Source: CALFCX01 sp041650595 (GTDB lineage Bacteria > Margulisbacteria > WOR-1 > JAKLHX01). From it: a stretch of DNA of 25,368 bases. Positions 1 to 7,679 of the stretch are shown here, piece by piece. The first letter of the stretch is position 1. Each line of letters begins with the position of its first letter. The notes below the pieces were generated by a model, which did no database searches, was not told the DNA's origin, and saw only the letters and a list, made by a program, of their open reading frames with translations. Location: NCBI GenBank assembly GCA_041650595.1, contig JBAZKW010000022.1:1-25368 (forward strand). Direction: 5' to 3'. Made by a program: the position numbers and the translations under genes.

Positions 1-746
1 CGGGGGAAGAAGGTCTCGCATCGTGGGATAAGATCGATGCTGTTTCGTTCGATTACGGAGTGATGGAAAAGACAAAGAATATAGCCATGATCCCGGCTGA
101 CCGGCTCGGCTGGTCGGACCTCGGCAGTTGGCAGGCATGGGATGAACTTCAGCGCAAGGATAAGGACAACAATCTTTTGCTTGCCGACATCGTGGATATC
201 GGCAGTCATGATCTCACCGTCCTCGGGCGTGAACACCTGATCGCCACGATTGGCCTCAAAGGATTGATCGTGGTTGATACGCCGGATGCCCTTTTTATCG
301 CGGATAAGAAGAAGAGTGAAGACGTCAAGCAGGTCGTGGAAATCTTGAAGAAGAACAAAAGGGAGGAACATTTTTGTCATATCACTGTCAAGCGCCCCTG
401 GGGTGTCTATACGGTGCTTGAAACAGGCCCGGGATTCAAGATCAAGCTTGTGGAGGTCCTACCTGGGAAATCTTTAAGCCTGCAGCTTCACAGGAAGCGC
501 AGCGAGCATTGGGTCGTGATCCAGGGGTGTGCTACGGTCTCAAACGGCAAAGGGCGGCATCGTGTCCGAAAGAATGAGAGTACGTTCATTCCTCGAGGGC
601 ATCGTCATCGCCTGGAAAACAGGGAAAAAACCGTATTAAAGATTGTCGAGGTGCAGACAGGCGCAAGCCTCACCGAAAATGATATCGTCAGATTTCAGGA
701 TAGTTTTGGAAGGACGAAACCCCACCAGTTTATTTTAAGAAGTTAA
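1..746 (+). CDS. manC: Mannose-1-phosphate guanylyltransferase / mannose-6-phosphate isomerase, 3' part
   Basis: The frame is open from base 3 with no start, so the gene begins upstream of the window and its N-terminal nucleotide-binding part is missing. The first residues include SFDYGVMEKT, the ManC/AlgA motif that ends the nucleotidyltransferase core. From about base 390 a type II (cupin) phosphomannose isomerase domain follows, with RPWGVY, LHRKRSEHW and PRGHRHRLEN. Enzymes of this family convert fructose-6-P to mannose-6-P and mannose-1-P plus GTP to GDP-mannose in the cytoplasm. GDP-mannose is the substrate of the gmd product at 21398. One oddity: the usual HxH metal pair in the first cupin motif reads H-R-K here, so isomerase activity is less certain than guanylyltransferase activity. 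The stop lies 31 bases before the rfbF start. Confidence 0.93.
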   Translation, partial: GEEGLASWDKIDAVSFDYGVMEKTKNIAMIPADRLGWSDLGSWQAWDELQRKDKDNNLLLADIVDIGSHDLTVLGREHLIATIGLKGLIVVDTPDALFIADKKKSEDVKQVVEILKKNKREEHFCHITVKRPWGVYTVLETGPGFKIKLVEVLPGKSLSLQLHRKRSEHWVVIQGCATVSNGKGRHRVRKNESTFIPRGHRHRLENREKTVLKIVEVQTGASLTENDIVRFQDSFGRTKPHQFILRS

Positions 747-767
747 CAGGAATGTGCATAAGCTACC

Positions 768-774
768 GGAGGAG
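768..774 (+). promoter_or_regulatory. Ribosome binding site that sets the rfbF start
   Basis: GGAGGAG, a near-perfect Shine-Dalgarno sequence, lies 3 bases before ATG 778. It supports that ATG over the in-frame GTG at 754, which lies upstream of this site. Confidence 0.75.
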
Positions 775-777
775 AAT

Positions 778-1566
778 ATGAAAGTAGTCATTCTGGCTGG
801 CGGCAGGGGAACGAGGATCAGTGAAGAAACAGGCAGTATCCCCAAGCCCATGGTGGAGATCGGCGGCAAGCCGATTATCTGGCATATCATGAAGATGTAT
901 TCCCACTTCGGCTTCAACGATTTCGTCGTTTGCCTGGGCTATCGCGGATACCTGATCAAAGAGTATTTCTCCCATTATTTTTTGCATATGAGCGATGTCA
1001 CGATCGACATGAAAAAAAACGATGTCAAAGTCCATGCGACGGCTTCCGAGCCATGGAAGATCACGCTGGTGGATACGGGTCTGGAGACGAATACCGGCGG
1101 CCGCCTGAAGAGAATCCGCAAATATGTCGATGGCGAAACGTTCATGATGACATACGGGGATGGGGTTAGCGATCTCAACATCGGAGAGCTCCTGAAATTC
1201 CACAAGAAGAACAAGAGATACGCGACGGTAACGGCCATCCAGTTCGCCGGCCGGTTCGGCGCGCTCAGGATTGAAAAAAACAATGCCATCACATCTTTTT
1301 TTGAAAAACCCAAAGGCGATGGCATCTGGGTGAGCGGTGGGTTTTTTGTCTTGGAACCCGAAATATTTAGATATATAAAAGACGATTCGATTTTTTGGGA
1401 GAAGGAACCGCTGGAGAAACTTGCACGAGATGGTCAGCTGAATGCCTATAAACACGAGGGATTCTGGAAATGCATGGATACTCAGCGCGACAGGATCGAG
1501 CTTGAGCAGCTTTGGAGCTCCAAAAAAGCGCCATGGAGGCTTGAAAAGCCCAGGGAAATGGCATGA
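778..1566 (+). CDS. rfbF: Glucose-1-phosphate cytidylyltransferase
   Basis: This enzyme makes CDP-glucose from glucose-1-phosphate and CTP, the first step of CDP-deoxysugar synthesis. The protein has 262 residues from ATG 778, close to the family's usual length of about 257. It begins MKVVILAGGRGTRISEET, the nucleotide-binding signature, followed by SIPKPMVEIGGKPI. Other RfbF-typical segments are MMTYGDGVSD and GFWKCMDTQRD near the C terminus. The start at 778 was chosen because of GGAGGAG at 768-774 and because family members begin at this Met; a GTG at 754 would add eight unconserved residues. Its last codons overlap the rfbG-like gene by 4 bases (ATGA). Identification is firm; CTP specificity rests on family resemblance and on the adjacent CDP-sugar genes. 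Confidence 0.93.
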   Translation: MKVVILAGGRGTRISEETGSIPKPMVEIGGKPIIWHIMKMYSHFGFNDFVVCLGYRGYLIKEYFSHYFLHMSDVTIDMKKNDVKVHATASEPWKITLVDTGLETNTGGRLKRIRKYVDGETFMMTYGDGVSDLNIGELLKFHKKNKRYATVTAIQFAGRFGALRIEKNNAITSFFEKPKGDGIWVSGGFFVLEPEIFRYIKDDSIFWEKEPLEKLARDGQLNAYKHEGFWKCMDTQRDRIELEQLWSSKKAPWRLEKPREMA

Positions 1567-2537
1567 ATAAGAATTTTTGGAAGAACAAAAAAGTTTTAAT
1601 CACGGGTTTTGAGGGGTTTTTGGGATCGAATCTTACGAAGACGCTTATTTCTTTAGGCGCCAGTGTGGTTGGCCTGGATATAAAAGTCAGGAGAAAAGAA
1701 ACTATCTTGTCCGTGGGTGATTATCAAAAGATAACCGTCATCAAGGGGAGCGTTACACGTTACCGGTTGTTGGAGAAAATTTTAAGAAAGAATAAGATCA
1801 GTATTGTCTTTCATCTGGCGGCCGAGGCCATTGTGGGCAAATGCCACAACAATCCTTTATGCGCCTTTGCTACAAATATCATGGGCACCTGGAATGTGCT
1901 GGAAGCATGCGTGAAATCAAAGAGGGTCGAGGCCGTTATTGTCGCTTCAAGCGATAAGGCCTACGGCAGCCATAAAAAGCTGCCCTATAGGGAGGATGCG
2001 CCTTTGTTGGGCGATCATCCTTATGATGTATCGAAAAGTTGCGCCGACCTGATCGCAGCCACATATTTTCATTCTTATGGTTTGCCGGTGGCCATTACTC
2101 GATGCGGCAATATTTATGGGCCGGGGGATTTTAATTTTTCCCGCCTTGTCCCTGATGCTATCCGGTGCATGATCGCCTCAAAACCTCTTTTTATCCGCAG
2201 CAATGGTAAATTCACCCGGGATTATGTTTTCGTGGATGATGTTGTCGATGGCTATATTACGCTGGCGGAAAAGATAAAAAAACTTAAGCTTGGCGGAGAA
2301 GTTTTTAACTTTAGCGATGAAAATCCGATGAAGGTCACGACAATGGTCAATAAGATTTACAAGGTCGGCCGGAAACAGCCATCCCTTAAGATTCTTAATG
2401 AAACGAGGTATGAGATCAGGAACCAGTATTTGTCTTCTCTGAAGGCAAGAAAAGTCTTGGGGTGGAGGGCGGCCCATGGCCTGCACGAGGGGCTTTCAAA
2501 GACAATAGGATGGTATAGGCGCCAGATGTCATGCTGA
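1563..2537 (+). CDS. rfbG: CDP-glucose 4,6-dehydratase
   Basis: An extended short-chain dehydrogenase of 324 residues, expected to convert CDP-glucose to CDP-4-keto-6-deoxyglucose with bound NAD+. The N-terminal Rossmann motif is TGFEGFLG. The active-site region reads ASSDKAYG, the S-D-K form used by CDP-glucose dehydratases in place of the T-D-E of dTDP-glucose dehydratases. The Tyr/Lys pair is in HPYDVSKSCAD, followed by TRCGNIYGPGD and TRDYVFVDDV. It is somewhat shorter than classical RfbG (about 350-360). Coupling by ATGA overlap to rfbF supports CDP-glucose as substrate. It overlaps the next gene by 7 bases. A dehydratase acting on another nucleotide sugar is the main alternative. Confidence 0.87.
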   Translation: MNKNFWKNKKVLITGFEGFLGSNLTKTLISLGASVVGLDIKVRRKETILSVGDYQKITVIKGSVTRYRLLEKILRKNKISIVFHLAAEAIVGKCHNNPLCAFATNIMGTWNVLEACVKSKRVEAVIVASSDKAYGSHKKLPYREDAPLLGDHPYDVSKSCADLIAATYFHSYGLPVAITRCGNIYGPGDFNFSRLVPDAIRCMIASKPLFIRSNGKFTRDYVFVDDVVDGYITLAEKIKKLKLGGEVFNFSDENPMKVTTMVNKIYKVGRKQPSLKILNETRYEIRNQYLSSLKARKVLGWRAAHGLHEGLSKTIGWYRRQMSC

Positions 2538-3493
2538 AGAATAGAAGGGTTTTGATTACGGGCGCGACAGGCTTTATCGGTGCCAATCTTGTTAGGAAAT
2601 GTTTGGATGCCGGCGCTAAGGTAAGTATTTTAACCAGATCTGCGTCTGAAAAATGGCGCATTGAAGATATTCTTGGAGAAGTCCAAGAGTGCGTTGCCGA
2701 CCTGTTGGATTACGACAGACTGAAAAAGGTCGTCAGTAAAATTAAGCCGGAGATCGTTTTTCATACGGCGACATACGGTGGTTATTTTTTCCAGAAGCAG
2801 GCAGACAGGATAATACTGACCAACATTGTTGGGACAACGAACCTCGCCAATGCCTGTTCAAAAGTTGGATATGAGGTCTTTGTGAACACGGGAAGTTCCT
2901 CGGAATATGCGTTAAAAGATGCGCCCATCAAAGAAGATGACTTGCTTAATAGAAATAGCTATTACGGGATAGCCAAGGCGGCCAGCACTCTGTTCTGTCA
3001 ATTGAAAGCCATTGAGGAGGATCTGCCGATAACCACCCTGAGACTTTTCTCACCCTACGGTTATTACGAAGAACCCTCGCGTTTGATACCTTCAGTCGTC
3101 ATTTCCTGTTTAAAAGGTCGAGATCCCCGGCTTTCATCTCATTCTTCGGTCAGGGATTTTATATTTGTTGAAGATACAGTGGACGCTTATTTAAAAGCGG
3201 CAGCTTATCCTGACAAGGCCAGATCTAAAGTTTTTAACATAGGGTCTGGTTGTCAGCACTCTGTGGGCGAGCTAGTCACCACGATTATCAAGATAACCGG
3301 GTCAAAGGTTGAGCCCCAATGGGGCGCATCGCCAAATTCAAGAATTGAGCCGAAAATGTGGCAGGCGGATATCGATCGGGCATCCCATATCCTTGATTGG
3401 CATCCACGATATGATTTGGAGGGCGGCCTTAAAAAAACCGTGGAATGGTTTGAAAAGAACTTGAATCTGTATGAAAACCGGGAAAGATTATGA
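2531..3493 (+). CDS. NAD(P)-dependent nucleotide-sugar reductase/epimerase (extended SDR)
   Basis: A 320-residue extended SDR. It has the Rossmann motif TGATGFIG at the N terminus, the active-site serine region NTGSSSEYA and the Tyr-Lys pair in YYGIAKAAST, then RLFSPYGYYE and a DFIFVEDTVDAY segment. GSSSEY-type SDRs include CDP-abequose and CDP-paratose synthases (RfbJ, RfbS) and 6-deoxytalose dehydrogenases, which reduce a 4-keto group. It overlaps rfbG by 7 bases and the C-methyltransferase by 4 bases, so it very likely acts on the CDP-sugar made here. It may reduce C4 of CDP-4-keto-3,6-dideoxyglucose, or reduce the keto group of a side branch as YerF does in yersiniose synthesis. The exact reaction cannot be read from sequence. 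Confidence 0.82.
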   Translation: MLKNRRVLITGATGFIGANLVRKCLDAGAKVSILTRSASEKWRIEDILGEVQECVADLLDYDRLKKVVSKIKPEIVFHTATYGGYFFQKQADRIILTNIVGTTNLANACSKVGYEVFVNTGSSSEYALKDAPIKEDDLLNRNSYYGIAKAASTLFCQLKAIEEDLPITTLRLFSPYGYYEEPSRLIPSVVISCLKGRDPRLSSHSSVRDFIFVEDTVDAYLKAAAYPDKARSKVFNIGSGCQHSVGELVTTIIKITGSKVEPQWGASPNSRIEPKMWQADIDRASHILDWHPRYDLEGGLKKTVEWFEKNLNLYENRERL

Positions 3494-4644
3494 TCCATCG
3501 CTGCCTTCTTTGCGGTTACAAAAAATTTGAAACGGTCATCAAAATTGGCAATGCACCTTCTTCCGTTGGTAAGTTATTAAAAAGGGGGCAGGTTAAAGAC
3601 GATAAAAGATCAGCCATAAGCCTGCTGAGGTGTGCACGGTGCCATCTAAGCCAGTTGGGAAGAAAAGATTTTGTTAAGGAAAGTTATTACAACGATTATC
3701 AGATGATGACTTCATTCTCAACCCAGATGCAGAATTACCAAAAATGGCTCGCCCGGGATTTTGTGTCATATTTTGGCCTGAAAGGGAAACATATCTTTGA
3801 AATAGGCTGCGGCGACGGCATGTTTGCGTCTTTGTTGAAAAAGCAGGGTTCAATGGCGGTCGGAGTCGAGCCATCTAAGCCGTTCTGTGCTTTAGCAAAA
3901 AAGAAAATAAAGGTTTTGAATCAGCGCTTTGACAATAACACCGGCCTGAAGAAGAAATATTATGATGCGTTTGTCGCAAGACAGGTGTTTGAACATCTGG
4001 ATAACCCCGGTTTGGTCCTGAGACATGCCAAGGAATTTCTAAAACCTGCTGGAGTGGGGCTGATTGAAGTCCCGTTTTTTTCAACATCAGTGAAAAATAA
4101 TCGATACTACGATATATTTCGTGACCATGTTGCGTATTACACAAACCACACCCTGCAATACCTGCTGACTGTAAATAATTTTGAAGTCCTGAAGGTTTTT
4201 CCTTCGGCTGATAATGAATATTTGACCGCGTATTTTATGAACAATGAGCATCATGAAAAAGATCTACAAATTTTCGCATCCAACTTCGCTTCTTATAAAA
4301 AAAGAATACAGGCGCTGTTTAAGTCATATCAGGATAGGAACATCGCTGTTTGGGGCGCGGGAGGCAAGGGGGTTGCGCTTTTATCGATGTGCAATATTAA
4401 ACCATCGGACATCTTGTTTGTTATCGATTCAGACTTGGACAAATGGAATAAATATACCCCTGGAAGCCATGTCCTCGTTAAATCCCCCCTTGAGACAGAT
4501 TTCAGGAATATAGATCTGATATTTATTTCTGCCGTTATGTATCAAAAGGAGATCATTAACGATCTTCGGAGAAAATATGGCTATAGAAACAAAATTGGGG
4601 TCATGCAGCCCGAACCGCACATCATTCAAAACCATGAATTATAG
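3490..4644 (+). CDS. SAM-dependent sugar C-methyltransferase, TylCIII/NovU-like three-domain type
   Basis: A 384-residue protein with the architecture of NDP-sugar C-methyltransferases. Residues 5-51 hold a Cys4 putative zinc site (C5, C8, C48, C51). A Rossmann SAM domain follows with EIGCGDG at 104-110. A C-terminal nucleotide-binding-like domain contains VWGAGGKG near 287-294. The region equivalent to the catalytic YHEH of TcaB9 reads FRDH around 210-213, so the base His is kept but the flanking residues differ. These enzymes usually methylate C3 of an NDP-4-keto-6-deoxyhexose. Coupling to the CDP-sugar SDR upstream and the transketolase downstream suggests a CDP-keto sugar substrate. It overlaps the next gene by 11 bases if that starts at 4634. 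Confidence 0.8.
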   Translation: MIHRCLLCGYKKFETVIKIGNAPSSVGKLLKRGQVKDDKRSAISLLRCARCHLSQLGRKDFVKESYYNDYQMMTSFSTQMQNYQKWLARDFVSYFGLKGKHIFEIGCGDGMFASLLKKQGSMAVGVEPSKPFCALAKKKIKVLNQRFDNNTGLKKKYYDAFVARQVFEHLDNPGLVLRHAKEFLKPAGVGLIEVPFFSTSVKNNRYYDIFRDHVAYYTNHTLQYLLTVNNFEVLKVFPSADNEYLTAYFMNNEHHEKDLQIFASNFASYKKRIQALFKSYQDRNIAVWGAGGKGVALLSMCNIKPSDILFVIDSDLDKWNKYTPGSHVLVKSPLETDFRNIDLIFISAVMYQKEIINDLRRKYGYRNKIGVMQPEPHIIQNHEL

Positions 4645-5440
4645 GCAGATCGCCTCCGAAATACGGAAAGATATCCTGAGGATGCATGCGAGATCTCAAA
4701 GTTCTCATGTGGGATCGGCTTTGTCTTGTGTGGATATCCTTGTTGTTTTATATTTCAATGTTTTAAAGGTAGGGCGCAAGGGGCTTAATGATAAATATCG
4801 CGACAGGCTCATCTTAAGCAAAGGGCATGCGGCCAGTGCGTTATACGCCAGTTTGGCGTCACGCCATTTTTTCCCCAAAAAGATCCTGGAGGGATACTGT
4901 GTTGACGGCGGCAAACTGCCGGGCCATGTGACAATGAAATGCGTTCCCGGGGTCGAGGCCAGTTCAGGCTCTTTGGGGCATGGCCTGTCGATTGGAGCTG
5001 GCATGGCCATTGCGGCTCGAGGACAAACCCATCCCTATCGCGTGTTTGTTGTCTTGGGTGATGGGGAATGTAATGAAGGTTCTGTCTGGGAAGCGGCTAT
5101 GTTTGCCGCTCACCACAGACTGGATGGTCTTACAGCTATTATCGATTTTAATGGTCTTCAGGCTTTTGGAAAGACAGGCAGTATTCTTAACCTAGAGCCC
5201 ATAGTGGCAAAATGGGAATCCTTTGGATGGGCTGTACGGGAGGTGGATGGACACGATTGTGAACAAATGGCAGAAATGTTAAATCAGGTGCCTTTTGAGA
5301 GATCGAGGCCTTCCGTTGTCATAGCGCGCACGCTCAAAGGCAAGGGTGTTTCTTTTATGGAGGATAGCCTTGTCTGGCATTACAAATCTCCCAGCAAAGA
5401 CGAACTAAGGATATCTCTAAAGGAGCTGGATCTGCCATGA
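4634..5440 (+). CDS. Transketolase, N-terminal (ThDP-binding) subunit
   Basis: Carries the ThDP pyrophosphate-binding half of a split transketolase, 268 residues from ATG 4634. Visible transketolase features are SSHVGSALS (H25), LSKGHAASALY (H65), GSLGHGLS (H116), the ThDP/metal motif GDGECNEGS at 142-150 with DFN at 171-173, and KGKGVSFME followed by WHYKSP (H249). The in-frame ATG at 4577 would add 19 residues lying wholly inside the methyltransferase gene; family members start near MNYRQIASEIRKDI, so 4634 was chosen, although no clear ribosome site precedes it and translational coupling is likely. It overlaps its partner subunit by 4 bases (ATGA). Classical transketolase moves a two-carbon ketol unit; the setting in a CDP-sugar operon suggests a sugar-branching role, which is inference. 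Confidence 0.88.
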   Translation: MNYRQIASEIRKDILRMHARSQSSHVGSALSCVDILVVLYFNVLKVGRKGLNDKYRDRLILSKGHAASALYASLASRHFFPKKILEGYCVDGGKLPGHVTMKCVPGVEASSGSLGHGLSIGAGMAIAARGQTHPYRVFVVLGDGECNEGSVWEAAMFAAHHRLDGLTAIIDFNGLQAFGKTGSILNLEPIVAKWESFGWAVREVDGHDCEQMAEMLNQVPFERSRPSVVIARTLKGKGVSFMEDSLVWHYKSPSKDELRISLKELDLP

Positions 5441-6354
5441 GAAATGCATTCGTAAATGCTCTGACGGATTTAGCAGAGAGGAACAAAGATGTATTTTTGT
5501 TAACGGGAGATCTTGGCTTTTCTTTCTTCGAGACTTATCAGCATAAATTTCCTTCAAGGTTTATTAATATGGGTGTGGCTGAACAGAACATGATTGGCGT
5601 CGCCGCAGGCCTGGCGTTATCCGGAAAAATTGTGTTTGTTTATTCCATAGTTCCTTTTTTAACGATGCGTTGTTTTGAACAGATAAGGCTGGATCTGTGC
5701 TGCCAAAGGACAAACGTCAAGCTTGTCGGTGCCGGAGGAGGGTTAACGTATGGTTCTGCCGGGGTAACGCATCTTGCGATGGAAGATATTTCCATCATGC
5801 GTTCTTTGCCCGGGATGTGTGTTATTTGTCCCGGCGACGCCCGGGAGGTCGATCGTGCCGTGCGAGCTTCTTTGAGGCACAAGGGGCCCGTATATATCAG
5901 ACTTAGCGAAAAAGTTCCCTCTGTTCATTCAAGCAGAGTCAATTTTCGGATCGGAAAGGGCATTACGGTCATCCACGGAGATGATGTAAACATCCTTGTC
6001 ACCGGAAATATGCTTATGACGGCGATAGATGCAGCTAAAAAATTGAAAAAGGATGGCGTGAGCGCCGGAATCATCAGTATGCACACCATTAAGCCGCTGG
6101 ATGTCGCTTTAATAAAAAGCCTGGCCGCGAGAAATAAGCCCATGTTTACTTTGGAGGAGCATAGCGTGGTAGGGGGATTGGGCAGCGCTGTTTCTGAAGT
6201 GCTTGCGGAGCTCGGATCTCCTGTTCTATTGAAAAGAATCGGATTACCTGACGCCTATCCCCGTATCGTGGGCAGCCAGGGATATATACGAAAGGAACTC
6301 GGTTTGGACGTCAAAGGTATTTGTTCAATCATAAGAAAGGTGATCTCAGCTTGA
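5437..6354 (+). CDS. Transketolase, C-terminal (pyrimidine-binding) subunit
   Basis: The second half of the split transketolase, 305 residues. It has the ThDP-activating Glu in MGVAEQNMIGVAAG (E49), the segment CFEQIRLDL and a C-terminal transketolase-C domain with LEEHSVVGGLGSAVSE. The acceptor-site loop that in ordinary transketolases reads GEDGPTHQ reads GSAGVTHL here (residues 106-113): the His is retained (H112), but the Asp that contacts hydroxyls of the sugar substrate (Asp477 of the yeast enzyme) is replaced by Ala108. This is seen directly, with alignment by eye. It suggests a changed substrate. Together with the N subunit it should form an alpha2beta2 ThDP enzyme. Its stop overlaps the TTG start of rfbH (TTGA). 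Confidence 0.88.
   Translation: MRNAFVNALTDLAERNKDVFLLTGDLGFSFFETYQHKFPSRFINMGVAEQNMIGVAAGLALSGKIVFVYSIVPFLTMRCFEQIRLDLCCQRTNVKLVGAGGGLTYGSAGVTHLAMEDISIMRSLPGMCVICPGDAREVDRAVRASLRHKGPVYIRLSEKVPSVHSSRVNFRIGKGITVIHGDDVNILVTGNMLMTAIDAAKKLKKDGVSAGIISMHTIKPLDVALIKSLAARNKPMFTLEEHSVVGGLGSAVSEVLAELGSPVLLKRIGLPDAYPRIVGSQGYIRKELGLDVKGICSIIRKVISA
6338..6344 (+). promoter_or_regulatory. Ribosome binding site deciding the rfbH TTG start
   Basis: AGGTGAT matches the 3' half of the consensus Shine-Dalgarno and lies 6 bases before TTG 6351, inside the end of the transketolase C-subunit gene. It favours TTG 6351 over TTG 6321, which lies upstream of it. Confidence 0.6.
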
Positions 6355-7679
6355 AGCTTTCTAAAAAAGATAACGTTATAAGAAAAGAGATCTTTGAGCG
6401 GATCACCCAGCTTTTTTTGCTGCGCAAGATGCGTGATGTATTCATTCCGGGCGAGTCAATGATCAATTATGCCGGCCGCGTCTATGATGAAAGAGAGCTG
6501 ATAAAACTGGTGGATGCATCGCTTGATTTTTGGCTTACCTCCGGCAAATATGCTCAAGAATTTGAACGAAGCCTATCCGCATTTCTCGGCGTGAAGCATT
6601 GTCTCTTGGTCAACTCGGGGTCATCGGCAAACCTTTTGGCCATGAGCACCCTGACATCTCCGTTATTAAAACATAGGCGTTTGCGGCCTCATGATGAAGT
6701 GATAACAACGGCCTGTGGTTTTCCTACGACCTTGAACCCTATTTTACAAAACGGGCTGACCCCGGTTTTTATAGATATTGACATCGGCAGTTTTAATGTC
6801 AATGCGGCGATGGTGGAGCAGGCAATATCCAAACGGACCAAGGCCATATGTTTGCCTCATACCTTAGGGAATCCTTTGGCTGTCGATGAGATATTAAGAG
6901 TGTCAAGGAAGCATAACCTTTGGTTTGTTGAAGATAACTGCGATGCGCTTGGCTCCAGATATAAAAAAAGGTTTACCGGAACATTTGGCCATATTTCGAC
7001 TTCCAGTTTCTATCCCGCCCACCATATTACAACGGGAGAAGGGGGCGCTGTATTAACTAATGATCCATTGCTCAAGCGCATCCTTTTGTCTCTAAGGGAC
7101 TGGGGCAGGGATTGTTGGTGTGAGCCCGGACATGACAATACCTGCAAGAAGAGATTTAGCCAGAGCTTCGGGCGATTGCCATACGGCTATGACCATAAAT
7201 ATGTCTATTCTCATATCGGATATAATCTCAAAGCGACCGACATGCAGGCAGCGATCGGGGTCGCCCAGATGCAAAAGCTGCCAAAATTCATAAAATTACG
7301 GAGGCGGAATTTCGATTATTTATACCGGCATCTATGTTCTTACGAACAATTTTTTATTTTACCGAGGGCGGAGAACTTCTCCGAACCCAGTTGGTTTGGT
7401 TTTCCTCTTCTGGTGAGGGAAAAAGCTCCTTTTGATCGTGCCGAGATCGTGGATTACCTTGAAAGGCATAAAATCGCTACCCGCATGCTTTTCGGAGGCA
7501 ACCTGTTGAAACAACCCGCCTACGCACATATGAAATGCAGGGTATGCGGATCACTGAAAAATACAGATCTTGTGATGAGCAATCTTTTTTGGATTGGAGT
7601 TTATCCCGGCCTGACAAAACAGGAATTGAAATACACCCTCGAGATTTTTGATCGTTTCCTGTCAAAATTCAAATCATGA
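6351..7679 (+). CDS. rfbH: CDP-4-keto-6-deoxyglucose 3-dehydrase (E1), PMP/[2Fe-2S] enzyme
   Basis: Dehydrates C3 of CDP-4-keto-6-deoxyglucose, the committed step to 3,6-dideoxyhexoses. The protein has 442 residues from TTG 6351. It belongs to the DegT aminotransferase fold, but the PLP-anchoring lysine is replaced by His (H224 in SSFYPAHHITTGEGG), the hallmark of E1/RfbH. Cysteines C197, C255, C257 and C265 give exactly the C-X57-C-X1-C-X7-C spacing of the E1 [2Fe-2S] cluster. The N terminus has FIPGESMINYAGRV, also typical of RfbH. The reaction needs an E3-type reductase (RfbI), and none is seen in the window. TTG 6351 overlaps the upstream stop and has AGGTGAT before it; TTG 6321 is a weaker choice. 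It overlaps the radical SAM gene by 4 bases. Confidence 0.94.
   Translation: MKLSKKDNVIRKEIFERITQLFLLRKMRDVFIPGESMINYAGRVYDERELIKLVDASLDFWLTSGKYAQEFERSLSAFLGVKHCLLVNSGSSANLLAMSTLTSPLLKHRRLRPHDEVITTACGFPTTLNPILQNGLTPVFIDIDIGSFNVNAAMVEQAISKRTKAICLPHTLGNPLAVDEILRVSRKHNLWFVEDNCDALGSRYKKRFTGTFGHISTSSFYPAHHITTGEGGAVLTNDPLLKRILLSLRDWGRDCWCEPGHDNTCKKRFSQSFGRLPYGYDHKYVYSHIGYNLKATDMQAAIGVAQMQKLPKFIKLRRRNFDYLYRHLCSYEQFFILPRAENFSEPSWFGFPLLVREKAPFDRAEIVDYLERHKIATRMLFGGNLLKQPAYAHMKCRVCGSLKNTDLVMSNLFWIGVYPGLTKQELKYTLEIFDRFLSKFKS

Noticed and set aside
754..777. GTG start for rfbF eight codons upstream
   Set aside because: No ribosome site precedes it, the extra residues do not fit the family, and the strong GGAGGAG at 768-774 lies after it and before ATG 778.
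763..1455. Minus-strand open frame of 230 codons
   Set aside because: It lies wholly antisense to rfbF, matches no family I recognise, and is explained by the codon usage of the real gene.
4577..4633. Upstream ATG for the transketolase N subunit
   Set aside because: The added 19 residues lie entirely within the methyltransferase gene and are unlike transketolase N termini; ATG 4634 starts at the conserved region.
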